Of a DNA stretch of 64,000 bases, positions 7,896 through 14,951 are shown piece by piece. Each line of letters starts with the position of its first letter. Position 1 is the first letter of the stretch. A model generated the notes under the pieces. It saw only the letters and a list, made by a program, of their open reading frames with translations, had not been told where the DNA came from and ran no database searches. The position numbers and the translations under genes are program-made. Origin of the DNA: Chitinophaga sancti (lineage in GTDB: Bacteria; Bacteroidota; Bacteroidia; Chitinophagales; Chitinophagaceae); assembly GCF_034087045.1 (NCBI RefSeq), contig NZ_CP139247.1, positions 372,001-436,000 of the forward strand. Direction: 5' to 3'.

Positions 7896-9392
7896 ATGGG
7901 AAACGATAGCTTGTACCCCTACCAGGAACGGGACCTCAATATACTATTTGATAAACTCACACATGCATCCAAAGGTTATAGGATCCTTTATCAGCTACCA
8001 ACAGGCGGTGGTAAAACAAGGATCTTCTCAGAGATAGCAAAGTGGTATGTCACGAACTTTAACAGACAGGTGATGGTTCTTACGCACCGGACAGAACTCT
8101 GTAAACAGACAGCTGCTACGCTGACAAAAATTGGTATCAAAAATAAAGTGATCAATAGCACTGTCAAACAATTGCGTAAACGGGAGGAACATGCCTGTTA
8201 TGTCGCAATGGTCGAAACGTTGCGTAACCGTCTGAAACAGGGTATGATTAATCCGGCGTCTGTTGGTCTGGTGATAATTGATGAAGCACATCACAATGCA
8301 TTCCAAAAACTGTTGAATAAGTTCCCACGTGCCATTGTAGTGGGTGTCACAGCTACCCCACTGAGTTCTAATGCAGACTTGCCAATGAACAAAACCTACC
8401 AGGAACTGATAGTAGGTGAAAGCATAACCGGTCTCATCAAACAGGGGTATCTGGCAAAACCTGTCAACTGGAGATACGACGTGGAACTGAATTCATTAAA
8501 AACAGGTATATATGGGGATTTCACCATCAGCACTTCGGATGAATTATATTCATCCAATGCGATGTTGGAATTATTGCTGCATGTATATGAAACACATTCG
8601 AAGCATAAAAAGACCCTGATCTTTAACAATGGTATCTTCACATCGAGGAATGTGTACAAATTATTTAAAGATGCAGGTTATCCTATCAAACACCTGGATA
8701 ACCGTCATTCTCCTGCGGAGCGCGAGGAGATATTGAAATGGTTCAAAAAGACGAAAGGAGCAATCCTTACATCTGTCTCGATATTGACCACTGGATTTGA
8801 CGAACCTGGTATACAAACCGTCATCCTCAATCGCGCAACGACTTCATTGACACTCTATCACCAGATGATTGGACGTGGTTCAAGAAGGTTACCCAAAAAG
8901 AAAAACTTCAACATCATTGATCTTGGTAATAACATTGATCGTTTTGGAGAATGGCAGGCGCCGATGGACTGGCAGCTGATATTTGAAAGGCCGGAAGCGT
9001 ATATGGAGAGTATGCATTACTTATCCACAAATGAGGCACGGGTGATTTCATCTGATCTGCGGGCTAAATTTCCCAATACATTACAGCTGTCTTTTGATAT
9101 ACAGGAGGCGCATCAGCGTGTAGTAGATGCAGGGCAAAAGCCATTGACAGTGATCAGAGATGCGATCAGGCAACATGCGATGATGTGTATAGAAAATAGT
9201 GATACGATATCACAGGCGCTGGAGCTGGTGGAAGTATTGGATCAGGAAATACAATGGAGGGTGAAGCAATATGGGAAATGCCTGGGAAGGGTGACGAGGA
9301 ATTATACAGATTGGTTAGTGGCGGATTATAAAGAAAGGTTAAAAACATTGATACAGAAAGTGATGCAGAAAGGGAAGCCCAAAGCGGCGTAA
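7896..9392 (+). CDS. DEAD/DEAH-box SF2 helicase (SSL2/COG1061 type)
   Basis: 498 residues. N-terminal Q-like motif YPYQERDL, Walker A PTGGGKTR (~40), motif Ia VLTHRTELC, DEAH box VIIDEAHHNA (~125), motif III GVTATPLS, and in the second RecA domain TLIFNNGIFTS, VSILTTGFDEP and the arginine-finger motif HQMIGRGSRR (~335). A helical C-terminal tail of ~130 residues follows. These are stand-alone ATP-dependent helicases found in many Bacteroidota; cellular role not established. No nuclease domain or defence partner is attached, though the gene sits in a repeat-rich stretch. Confidence 0.9.
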   Translation: MGNDSLYPYQERDLNILFDKLTHASKGYRILYQLPTGGGKTRIFSEIAKWYVTNFNRQVMVLTHRTELCKQTAATLTKIGIKNKVINSTVKQLRKREEHACYVAMVETLRNRLKQGMINPASVGLVIIDEAHHNAFQKLLNKFPRAIVVGVTATPLSSNADLPMNKTYQELIVGESITGLIKQGYLAKPVNWRYDVELNSLKTGIYGDFTISTSDELYSSNAMLELLLHVYETHSKHKKTLIFNNGIFTSRNVYKLFKDAGYPIKHLDNRHSPAEREEILKWFKKTKGAILTSVSILTTGFDEPGIQTVILNRATTSLTLYHQMIGRGSRRLPKKKNFNIIDLGNNIDRFGEWQAPMDWQLIFERPEAYMESMHYLSTNEARVISSDLRAKFPNTLQLSFDIQEAHQRVVDAGQKPLTVIRDAIRQHAMMCIENSDTISQALELVEVLDQEIQWRVKQYGKCLGRVTRNYTDWLVADYKERLKTLIQKVMQKGKPKAA

Positions 9393-9424
9393 TATCTCAG
9401 GGAGAGATACTACGCCTTATAGGA

Positions 9425-9665
9425 ACGCTTAAAAATCTTGTACTTTTTTTACTGCTGATTAAATCTTGCTTACTTTGGTTACTGCTGATCAAATCCCGTA
9501 CTATTATTACTGCCGATCAAATCTCGTGCTATCTTTATTGCTGATCAAATCTTGTACTATCGTTACCGCTGATTAAATCTTGTACTATCATTACTGCTGA
9601 TCAAATCTCGTACTATCGTTACTGCTGATCGAATCACCCACTGTTCCTAACGCTGATAAAGTTGC
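9425..9665. repeat. 28-bp tandem repeat array ending in a flavin reductase stop codon
   Basis: The block GCTGATCAAATC recurs at 9454, 9484, then 9512, 9540, 9568, 9596, 9624 and, as GCTGATAAAG, at 9652: period 28 bp after a first interval of 30. About eight units, no spacers, so not a CRISPR. The final unit contains the last codons and stop (TAG at 9647-9649 on the minus strand) of the flavin reductase gene. Confidence 0.9.
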
Positions 9666-10273
9666 TCCGGCACCTGCGCCAATGTAGATGCATGTACCTT
9701 TTCGCCCAATCCATACAACTCCTGAAAACTCATGATCATCGGCCGCCATTTATCCGGATCCACCCGATCCGGCATATCTTCATACCTGATATCTTCCTGC
9801 AGATGCACCCGTTGAATTTCCAACTCCATCGTCAACACATTTATCCTCTCTCCCGTCAGCGGATCCACACTCACCAATGTCGCTTCCAGATGTACCGGAC
9901 ATTCTTCAATTCTCATGGCCTGCACACAATCAGCTGCCAACGGGGTAAACCCTGATCTGCCAAATTTATCCGGTTCATACACATACCCTTTTATTAACTT
10001 CCCTGGCGGCACAGGATAAGTCCCCGTAGTCAATGCTAAACGATTCACCTGTGCGGCTTGCTCAACCGAAGGCAGGTTCAATACACACTCTTTTGTACGC
10101 AGCAGGTTTTCAGTCGTTTTAGAGCTGGCAGCAATGCCGATCATACAGCGATACCCTAACCAGAAGATAGACGATATAGGAGCGAGATTATACGTTTCAT
10201 CTTCATTCACAGTGCTGACTACCACAACTGGTGTACCGAAGTAAAGAATGGACGGATGACTTATGTAGTGCAT
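9647..10273 (-). CDS. Flavin reductase-like, FMN-binding split-barrel protein
   Basis: 208 residues from the ATG at 10273 (MHYISHPSILYFGTPVVVVST). The frame stays open upstream but that part runs into the opposite-strand gene and has no homologous look. The split-barrel pattern PVVVVSTVNEDETYNLAPISSIFWLGYRCMIG with a later NLLRTKECVLNLPS fits the flavin-reductase-like/DUF447-type family, which binds FMN and reduces flavin or acts on small substrates. C-terminal residues are duplicated in the 28-bp array downstream. Convergent with the helicase gene. Confidence 0.75.
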   Translation of the reverse strand: MHYISHPSILYFGTPVVVVSTVNEDETYNLAPISSIFWLGYRCMIGIAASSKTTENLLRTKECVLNLPSVEQAAQVNRLALTTGTYPVPPGKLIKGYVYEPDKFGRSGFTPLAADCVQAMRIEECPVHLEATLVSVDPLTGERINVLTMELEIQRVHLQEDIRYEDMPDRVDPDKWRPMIMSFQELYGLGEKVHASTLAQVPEQLYQR

Positions 10274-10370
10274 AAATATTTGATTGTGATAGCAAAGCTG
10301 ACAAAATTTGATGACAGCAAAAATCCGGTTCTTGCGAAATATGAAGTTTTTGTACCTTTCATATTTTTCT

Positions 10371-10937
10371 ATGAAAAATATAATCCTACACCCATCCCAA
10401 TACCAGGAAGAACGCGCAAACGACTGGATAAATAGATTCTTTGGTTTATTATTTGGAATAACATTTCTTATTAGTATTCCCCTGGTCTTCTGGACAATAA
10501 GTATTTTCTGGACGACTTTGATTAATGGATATTGCTTATTCCTGCTTGCATTGTTTATAGGTTTCTCAGTTACGATCCTGTTCAGGAAGCGGATAGATTT
10601 ATCTTCCAGCAAACATAACTTACCACGTGGAGTGCAATTGATTTTGTTTTGTGTGTTTAATAGTTTTTCCTTTGGTACGATCATTATATTTTTCATACTA
10701 TGGGGAAATCAGGCATGTGGGGGGCGTTCACATACAACCATGAAGTTAGTAGTGACCTCCTTTGGGCATACCAGGCCGACAAGAAATAATGATCCGGTAC
10801 CGTTTGTGGAGGCGATGTATAAGAATAAAAGAGTTGGAAAGTATTATCCACGATATGCAGATGTGGAGCATGTGGATAGTTTAAAGGTCAGCGTGATGAA
10901 TGGATGGTTGGGATATGAGGTAGTGGTGGTGGAATAA
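10371..10937 (+). CDS. Small membrane protein of unknown function
   Basis: 188 residues from ATG 10371 (MKNIILHPSQYQEERAND). Three likely membrane helices: FFGLLFGITFLISIPLVFW, TLINGYCLFLLALFIGFSVTI and LILFCVFNSFSFGTIIIFFIL, followed by a soluble tail of ~65 residues with GHTRPTRNNDP. An earlier in-frame ATG at 10308 would add 21 residues, but a promoter-like TTG-N18-TACCTTTC (10332-10360) lies between the two, so I prefer the later start. Family not recognised. Confidence 0.55.
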   Translation: MKNIILHPSQYQEERANDWINRFFGLLFGITFLISIPLVFWTISIFWTTLINGYCLFLLALFIGFSVTILFRKRIDLSSSKHNLPRGVQLILFCVFNSFSFGTIIIFFILWGNQACGGRSHTTMKLVVTSFGHTRPTRNNDPVPFVEAMYKNKRVGKYYPRYADVEHVDSLKVSVMNGWLGYEVVVVE

Positions 10938-10939
10938 AT

Positions 10940-11611
10940 TTAATTATTCTCAAGTTGTAGATACTTGTTTAAACTCCAGGAGTAAAAATCCAAATTTTCT
11001 CTTGGAATAAAAAAGCCTTTGATGCTGTTGAGGTTGCGGATACAGATTTGGATATGATTTTTCTCACGTATACCAGCACCTTTAAAAGCAGGTCCGCCCT
11101 CAATGAATGCACAACGTACAGAGTCAAACATTTTGAGATCGCTCATACCATGTATTCCTATATCATTTTTGTAATTTTTAAAAATTACGGCATGCATATA
11201 TTCAATAACTGCACAATCGAGCTCCCTTAATAACTTATCTTTATGTACATCACGGGCAATATTTCTATTAACTGGCAATGGCTTGCCAATTTCGTTATAT
11301 ATCTTTTCCATCGCATAATAATAAGTCGTGAGCATTTCAATATGACCGGAGTCTAAAAAATCACAACAGTGACCAAGATCAATTACTGCCCCAACGACAG
11401 CAGGCTCTTTGAACCTTCCTTGTTTTACCTTCTGCACGGCCCATTCACGGGCTCTGGCAAAATTATTCTCCCAGAAATAAAAGCCATGACCAAGCCAGTC
11501 ATGAGGTTCTTCACTGATCTTAATAATCTGTGGATGATGAACCAATGCATGGCATGTGGATTTATCACAACCGTGAAATCCAATTACTAAGTTGGACCTA
11601 TTACTATACAT
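10940..11611 (-). CDS. Putative ADP-ribosyltransferase-like toxin
   Basis: 223 residues, soluble. Three features suggest an ADP-ribosyltransferase (PARP/diphtheria-toxin-like H-Y-E) fold: an N-terminal strand VIGFHGCDKS (~9-18) with the His, a second strand WLGHGFYFWENN (~39-50) with the Tyr, and a late strand IREKNHIQICIRN (~183-195) that could supply the third catalytic position (Glu or Gln). Family assignment is by pattern, not search. The gene starts 12 bp after a 77-codon gene on the same strand, in the order antitoxin-toxin. An enzymatic toxin modifying a host target is the working idea; a stand-alone phage-defence ART is an alternative. Confidence 0.5.
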   Translation of the reverse strand: MYSNRSNLVIGFHGCDKSTCHALVHHPQIIKISEEPHDWLGHGFYFWENNFARAREWAVQKVKQGRFKEPAVVGAVIDLGHCCDFLDSGHIEMLTTYYYAMEKIYNEIGKPLPVNRNIARDVHKDKLLRELDCAVIEYMHAVIFKNYKNDIGIHGMSDLKMFDSVRCAFIEGGPAFKGAGIREKNHIQICIRNLNSIKGFFIPRENLDFYSWSLNKYLQLENN

Positions 11612-11623
11612 AATAAAAAATGA

Positions 11624-11857
11624 TTAAAATGTTTCGGAAGTGTCAGTAGCAGTGGCTACAGTAGTGGAATTAGCTGCGGAATTGGCTGTGTTTGCGGCTA
11701 TCGCCCTCGCCAAATGTTGGTAGTGTTTCGTAAAGTTCCCATCCTTATCAAGATGGCCAGCACGCTGTAATGAAAGCAGTGCTTCTTCCCTGGTTATACC
11801 ATTTTTCAGGATTCTTTCCGCCAAACTTTTCAAACGTTGGATATCTTGTGTGTTCAT
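11624..11857 (-). CDS. Small protein, putative antitoxin of the ART-like gene
   Basis: 77 residues. The first 50 form short helices (RLKSLAERILKNG, then TREEALLSLQRAG) and a conserved-looking turn LDKDGNFTKHYQHLA; the last 27 are Ala/Thr/Ser-rich and probably disordered. It precedes the ART-like gene by 12 bp and both share one promoter with a palindrome between the -33 and -7 elements, as expected of an autoregulated toxin-antitoxin operon. No DNA-binding fold is obvious from sequence, so the antitoxin role is inference from arrangement. Confidence 0.5.
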   Translation of the reverse strand: MNTQDIQRLKSLAERILKNGITREEALLSLQRAGHLDKDGNFTKHYQHLARAIAANTANSAANSTTVATATDTSETF

Positions 11858-11892
11858 GATATAAAGTTAGGATTTTCGCTTAAAAAAACAAA

Positions 11893-11923
11893 CAAAATTA
11901 TTTCATAATAATCTGATTATCAA
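11893..11923 (-). promoter_or_regulatory. Promoter and palindromic operator of the putative toxin-antitoxin operon
   Basis: On the minus strand a TTG (11923-11921) is followed after 20 bp by TAATTTTG (11900-11893), a perfect Bacteroidota -7 element, 36 bp before the start codon at 11857. The spacer contains the palindrome ATAAT-CTG-ATTAT (11908-11920), a good candidate operator. Confidence 0.6.
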
Positions 11924-11953
11924 TATAATAACAAAAAGAAAACAATACAACAA

Positions 11954-11987
11954 AAAAGCCCCATAGCATTACTGCTATGGGGCTTTT
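11954..11987 (-). terminator. Strong intrinsic terminator
   Basis: Perfect 15-bp stem AAAAGCCCCATAGCA / TGCTATGGGGCTTTT with loop TTAC. It sits just after the stop of the lipoprotein gene (12001) and the A-tract at 11952-11957 gives a U-run on the minus transcript. Confidence 0.85.
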
Positions 11988-12000
11988 CAAATGCATTTCA

Positions 12001-12555
12001 TTACTCAACAACCACCGTCACTTCATTCACCTTCGTCAACCCACTCACACCTTCTCCCTGATACACTACCTTGTAAGTACCCGGATGAGTGATATTGTAC
12101 CCTGTCAGCAAGTCAATCTCAGCAGACACATTTCCTTTTGCAGCTACTTTAATATAAGCATCTGCCGGCGGAGGCGTCACTCTCTTCGCCATCACCCCCT
12201 TGTACTGTACAGCCTCGCCTTTGCTGTCAGTCACTTCAAAGAAAGAATTCATAAACCTTTGTTCAAACGGCGTATGCCATTTACAAAATTCCTGTTCCTT
12301 GTCAGAAGGGTTGTTTACAGTAAATTTCAGCAGGATAGGTTTGCCTGCCTTTACCTTCTCAGGTGCAGACATTACAGTTTGCAGTACAGAAGCGGCGCTC
12401 GTATCGGCCGTTACAGGTTCAGCTACGGCAGCAGTGCTATCCTGTGCCTGTTGGGTAGTGTCATTGTGTGCACTTTGTGCATTTTGGGACTGCTGGCATG
12501 CAGTGAAAGAAAGAATGGACAGACCAACCGCCATTGTAAAAAACTGGTTTTTCAT
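12001..12555 (-). CDS. Lipoprotein with a domain like the N-terminal domain of M35-type peptidases
   Basis: 184 residues. Lipobox LSFTAC (Cys ~20), then a ~45-residue Gln/Thr/Ala linker. The folded part (~60-184) contains LLKFTVNNPSDKEQEF, KWHTPFE, FEVTDSKGEAVQYKG and AEIDLLTGYNITHPGTYKV. This succession strongly recalls the Ig-like domain that precedes the catalytic domain in M35 (deuterolysin/peptidyl-Lys) metallopeptidases. No HExxH or other catalytic motif is present, so this is a stand-alone version anchored in a membrane. Possible role: partner or inhibitor of a peptidase (inference). Followed by a strong terminator; starts 9 bp after the neighbouring membrane protein gene ends. Confidence 0.65.
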   Translation of the reverse strand: MKNQFFTMAVGLSILSFTACQQSQNAQSAHNDTTQQAQDSTAAVAEPVTADTSAASVLQTVMSAPEKVKAGKPILLKFTVNNPSDKEQEFCKWHTPFEQRFMNSFFEVTDSKGEAVQYKGVMAKRVTPPPADAYIKVAAKGNVSAEIDLLTGYNITHPGTYKVVYQGEGVSGLTKVNEVTVVVE

Positions 12556-12564
12556 TTAGATCAA

Positions 12565-12990
12565 TTATGCCGGGAAATTAGTTCTTTTAAACACAAGAAT
12601 ATACTTCCTGAAGAAATACTTCCATGGCATTGCAATAATCGGCAATGGCACCAGGGCGAAAACCATTATCATTTCTGTAGCCGGTGAATCCATTAAATGA
12701 CCAGCCATCCATAACGGATACGCCACTATGATCAGCCAGATAGACTTGTACAGAATTTCAAGCATCACAATGGCCAGCATGCTGAGTGGCTGAAAAATAC
12801 CGAAGAATGACAATAAAGAATAAGATGCCCAGATAGAAAAGTTCATTGCCTCCGCCGGATCCCATGGCCCCTTATGTGTAAAAATAAAGGTCCATGCATC
12901 CTTTCCAAGGAATGCGAACATCAGGACATACAATAGTCTTAACAAATAAATTTTGTAAATGGGAACTCCTTCCCAACGAGAATTTGACAT
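12565..12990 (-). CDS. Small membrane protein of unknown function
   Basis: 141 residues with about four membrane helices: LLRLLYVLMFAFLG, NFSIWASYSLLSFFGIFQPLS, MLAIVMLEILYKSIWLIIVAY and MIMVFALVPLPIIAMPW. Looks like a compact inner-membrane protein; I cannot name the family. It lies directly upstream of the lipoprotein gene (9-bp gap, same strand) and probably shares its transcript. Confidence 0.65.
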   Translation of the reverse strand: MSNSRWEGVPIYKIYLLRLLYVLMFAFLGKDAWTFIFTHKGPWDPAEAMNFSIWASYSLLSFFGIFQPLSMLAIVMLEILYKSIWLIIVAYPLWMAGHLMDSPATEMIMVFALVPLPIIAMPWKYFFRKYILVFKRTNFPA

Positions 12991-13015
12991 GCTACAAGTA
13001 TAGGGTTATGGAAAA

Positions 13016-13372
13016 TTAAGACTGTTGAAAAACAATACATACAGTGGTAGGATCTAACACGGCAAACTCTTTCAATCCCCACGGTTGTTGTTTGATGTAG
13101 TTCAGATTCGGATGTAAAATAGAAGGTCGTCTTGACTTAATATCCGCATAAATCGCCTCAATATCATCAGTAACTATTCTGATTTCAGGTCTGCTGTCTT
13201 TGATTGCCAGCTCAGGTTCTACCATCAATTGAAAGGTCGCATTGTCCCTACTCACGATATACAATACCTCATCATGGTAGCCTAATTTAAATCCAAGTCC
13301 ATCAATAAAAAAATCCAGTGCCTGCTGGATATCTGCATAAAATATTTTGGGTAATATGGCGGTGAGACTCAT
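13016..13372 (-). CDS. VOC/glyoxalase superfamily protein
   Basis: 118 residues from ATG 13372 (MSLTAILPKIFYADIQQALDFF). A longer in-frame start adds 28 residues without family resemblance. The pattern of strand-helix pairs ILPKIFYADIQQALDFFIDGLGF and IRIVTDDIEAIYADIKSRRP with the final strand FAVLDPTTVCIVFQQ is typical of a single VOC module. Metal ligands usual for glyoxalase I/dioxygenases are not clearly conserved (no early His), so a binding or resistance-type role is as likely as catalysis. Confidence 0.75.
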   Translation of the reverse strand: MSLTAILPKIFYADIQQALDFFIDGLGFKLGYHDEVLYIVSRDNATFQLMVEPELAIKDSRPEIRIVTDDIEAIYADIKSRRPSILHPNLNYIKQQPWGLKEFAVLDPTTVCIVFQQS

Positions 13373-13552
13373 AATGCTAACATTTACATTTTTAGGAACT
13401 GGTCTACAATATAACCCATTATTTCTAATGAGCTGGCGTTTATAAAACAATTGCACCTAGCCCGCTATCGATAAGATGAATAGAACCTTTTAGTTTTGAT
13501 TATGATGGAAAAATCATAATTATCTCAAAACTTTATGAAGGCTAATAATCAC

Positions 13553-13945
13553 CTACCTGGTAACACTCATCGGCTTTTCAAACTTTGCCGCATTAAAAAT
13601 CCGCTCTCTATGCTGCAATCCCCAATCCGCCAGCCCATCTGTCAGCTCCTTCAAACTTTTCCCATATTGTGAGATCTTATAAGTAACTGTTACCGGCTGA
13701 CTCTCCGACACCTCTCTGATAATAAGTCCATTTATCTCCAGGTCCTTCAACTCCCTGCTCAACACTTTCCCCGCTATCCCATTCAAATCTTTCAACAACT
13801 CTGAATACCGCATAGGTCTATAACAAAGATGTGAAATCAACACAAGCGTCCATTTACCTCTCAGGATATGCAGGGTATCATCAATTGCCCGGACCTTTCT
13901 CATACATTCAGTGAATGTTGGAGAATCTAAGTTTTCATTTTCCAT
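13553..13945 (-). CDS. HxlR-family winged-helix regulator
   Basis: 130 residues from ATG 13945. The HxlR pattern is clear: CMRKVRAIDDTLHILRGKWTLVL, RPMRYSELLKDLNGIAGKVLSRELKDLE (recognition helix) and the wing VTVTYKISQYGK. Such regulators often sense reactive electrophiles or redox changes through a Cys near the N-terminus; here a Cys is present in FTECMRKV. Divergent from a nitroreductase-like gene, which it probably controls through the GTNAC-N6-GTNAC sites between them. Confidence 0.88.
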   Translation of the reverse strand: MENENLDSPTFTECMRKVRAIDDTLHILRGKWTLVLISHLCYRPMRYSELLKDLNGIAGKVLSRELKDLEINGLIIREVSESQPVTVTYKISQYGKSLKELTDGLADWGLQHRERIFNAAKFEKPMSVTR

Positions 13946-13955
13946 ATACAAGTTG

Positions 13956-14026
13956 GTTACTTTTTTGTCACTAAGGTTACCCGTATGTCACCACCATCGG
14001 GCACCCTAAAGTTACTTATTTACACC
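13956..14026. promoter_or_regulatory. HxlR operator-like sites, GTNAC-N6-GTNAC
   Basis: GTTAC-N6-GTCAC occurs at 13956-13971 and again at 13987-13976 spacing, i.e. 13976-13991, 20 bp apart. A third, degenerate copy starts with GTTAC at 14011 and overlaps the -33 region of the nitroreductase promoter. Half sites one helical turn apart fit a dimeric winged-helix protein. The same motif recurs at 23787-23834 beside another HxlR gene. Confidence 0.55.
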
Positions 14027-14035
14027 AAGTGAATT

Positions 14036-14043
14036 TACTTTTG
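14036..14043 (+). promoter_or_regulatory. -7 element of the nitroreductase-like gene
   Basis: TACTTTTG matches TAnnTTTG and lies 17 bp before the start codon at 14061. The -33 part is not evident and is overlapped by a GTTAC motif. Confidence 0.5.
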
Positions 14044-14060
14044 TTGAAAATTGGAATAAC

Positions 14061-14759
14061 ATGAGTTTACTTGAAGATTTAAAGTGGCGCTATGCCACCA
14101 AAAAGATGAATGGCACAAAAGTCCCTCAGGAAAAATTAGACTACATCCTGGAAGCTGCCCGTTTGGCACCTTCTTCTTCCGGTTTACAGCAGTATAAAAT
14201 GATCGTCATTTCTGACAAGGCGTTGCTGGAAAAAATACAAAGTATCGCTTACAATCAAACCCAGATTATAGATTGTTCACATTTACTGGTCTGGATCGCA
14301 TGGGATGGGTATAGTGATGAACGGATCACCGGTGTATTCAATGCTATGATGGATGAGCGTGGTTTACCGCACGACACAATGGATAGCTATAAGAGCGTGA
14401 TCTTAAATATGTACGAGGCGAAAGGACAGGAATGGCAGGCTCATCATGCAGCAAAGCAAAGTTATATCTCTTTTGCAATGGCAATTGCTGCGGCTGCGGA
14501 GCAGAAGGTGGATGCTACGCCTATGGAAGGGTTCATTCCCGAGAAACTGGATGAGTTGTTGAATTTAAAGGGAAGCGGGTATAAGAGTACGGTGATATTG
14601 CCGCTGGGATATAGGGAAACGGAGAATGACTGGTTGGTGAATATGAAAAAAGTGCGCACTCCTAAAGAAGTGTTTATTACTGAAATGACGATTGCAGATG
14701 TGGCGGAATTGGCAGAGACTGCGGCAGGATTGGATCTGAATACGATTATAAAGAAGTAA
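14061..14759 (+). CDS. Nitroreductase-family NAD(P)H oxidoreductase
   Basis: 232 residues. Typical N-terminus SLLEDLKWRYATKKMNGTKVP (~2-22), then ILEAARLAPSSSGLQQYK, the FMN-phosphate-binding segment. Later FAMAIAAAAEQKVDATPMEGF and VILPLGYRETENDW match the dimer core and the final FMN-contact region. The family reduces nitro compounds, quinones or enals with FMN. Divergent from HxlR, a common pairing in which the regulator responds to electrophiles that the enzyme detoxifies. Confidence 0.88.
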   Translation: MSLLEDLKWRYATKKMNGTKVPQEKLDYILEAARLAPSSSGLQQYKMIVISDKALLEKIQSIAYNQTQIIDCSHLLVWIAWDGYSDERITGVFNAMMDERGLPHDTMDSYKSVILNMYEAKGQEWQAHHAAKQSYISFAMAIAAAAEQKVDATPMEGFIPEKLDELLNLKGSGYKSTVILPLGYRETENDWLVNMKKVRTPKEVFITEMTIADVAELAETAAGLDLNTIIKK

Positions 14760-14761
14760 TG

Positions 14762-14796
14762 AAAAGAGCGTGTATCAAAAGAAACACGCTCTTTTT
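14762..14796 (+). terminator. Intrinsic terminator after the nitroreductase gene
   Basis: Stem AAAAGAGCGTGT / ACACGCTCTTTT with a 10-nt loop and a T-run, starting 2 bp after the stop. A near-identical hairpin follows the dioxygenase gene at 48476. Confidence 0.85.
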
Positions 14797-14951
14797 ATTC
14801 AGATACCTGATGGAGCCAGGTTTCTATTTATTCGATTCTCAGAGGTTTTATTTCATTTATGATACAACTTCATTTTATTTAACCAATTTGTACACAACTC
14901 CAATTCAATTACCTCTCCAAACCGCCATTAAAAGATCCATTCATCACCTCC

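Noticed and set aside
9425..9665. Possible CRISPR array (28-bp repeats)
   Set aside because: Units are contiguous without spacers and no cas genes are in the window.
10274..10696. N-terminal extension of the flavin reductase frame
   Set aside because: It overlaps the opposite-strand membrane protein gene and does not resemble the family; the start at 10273 fits the split-barrel domain.
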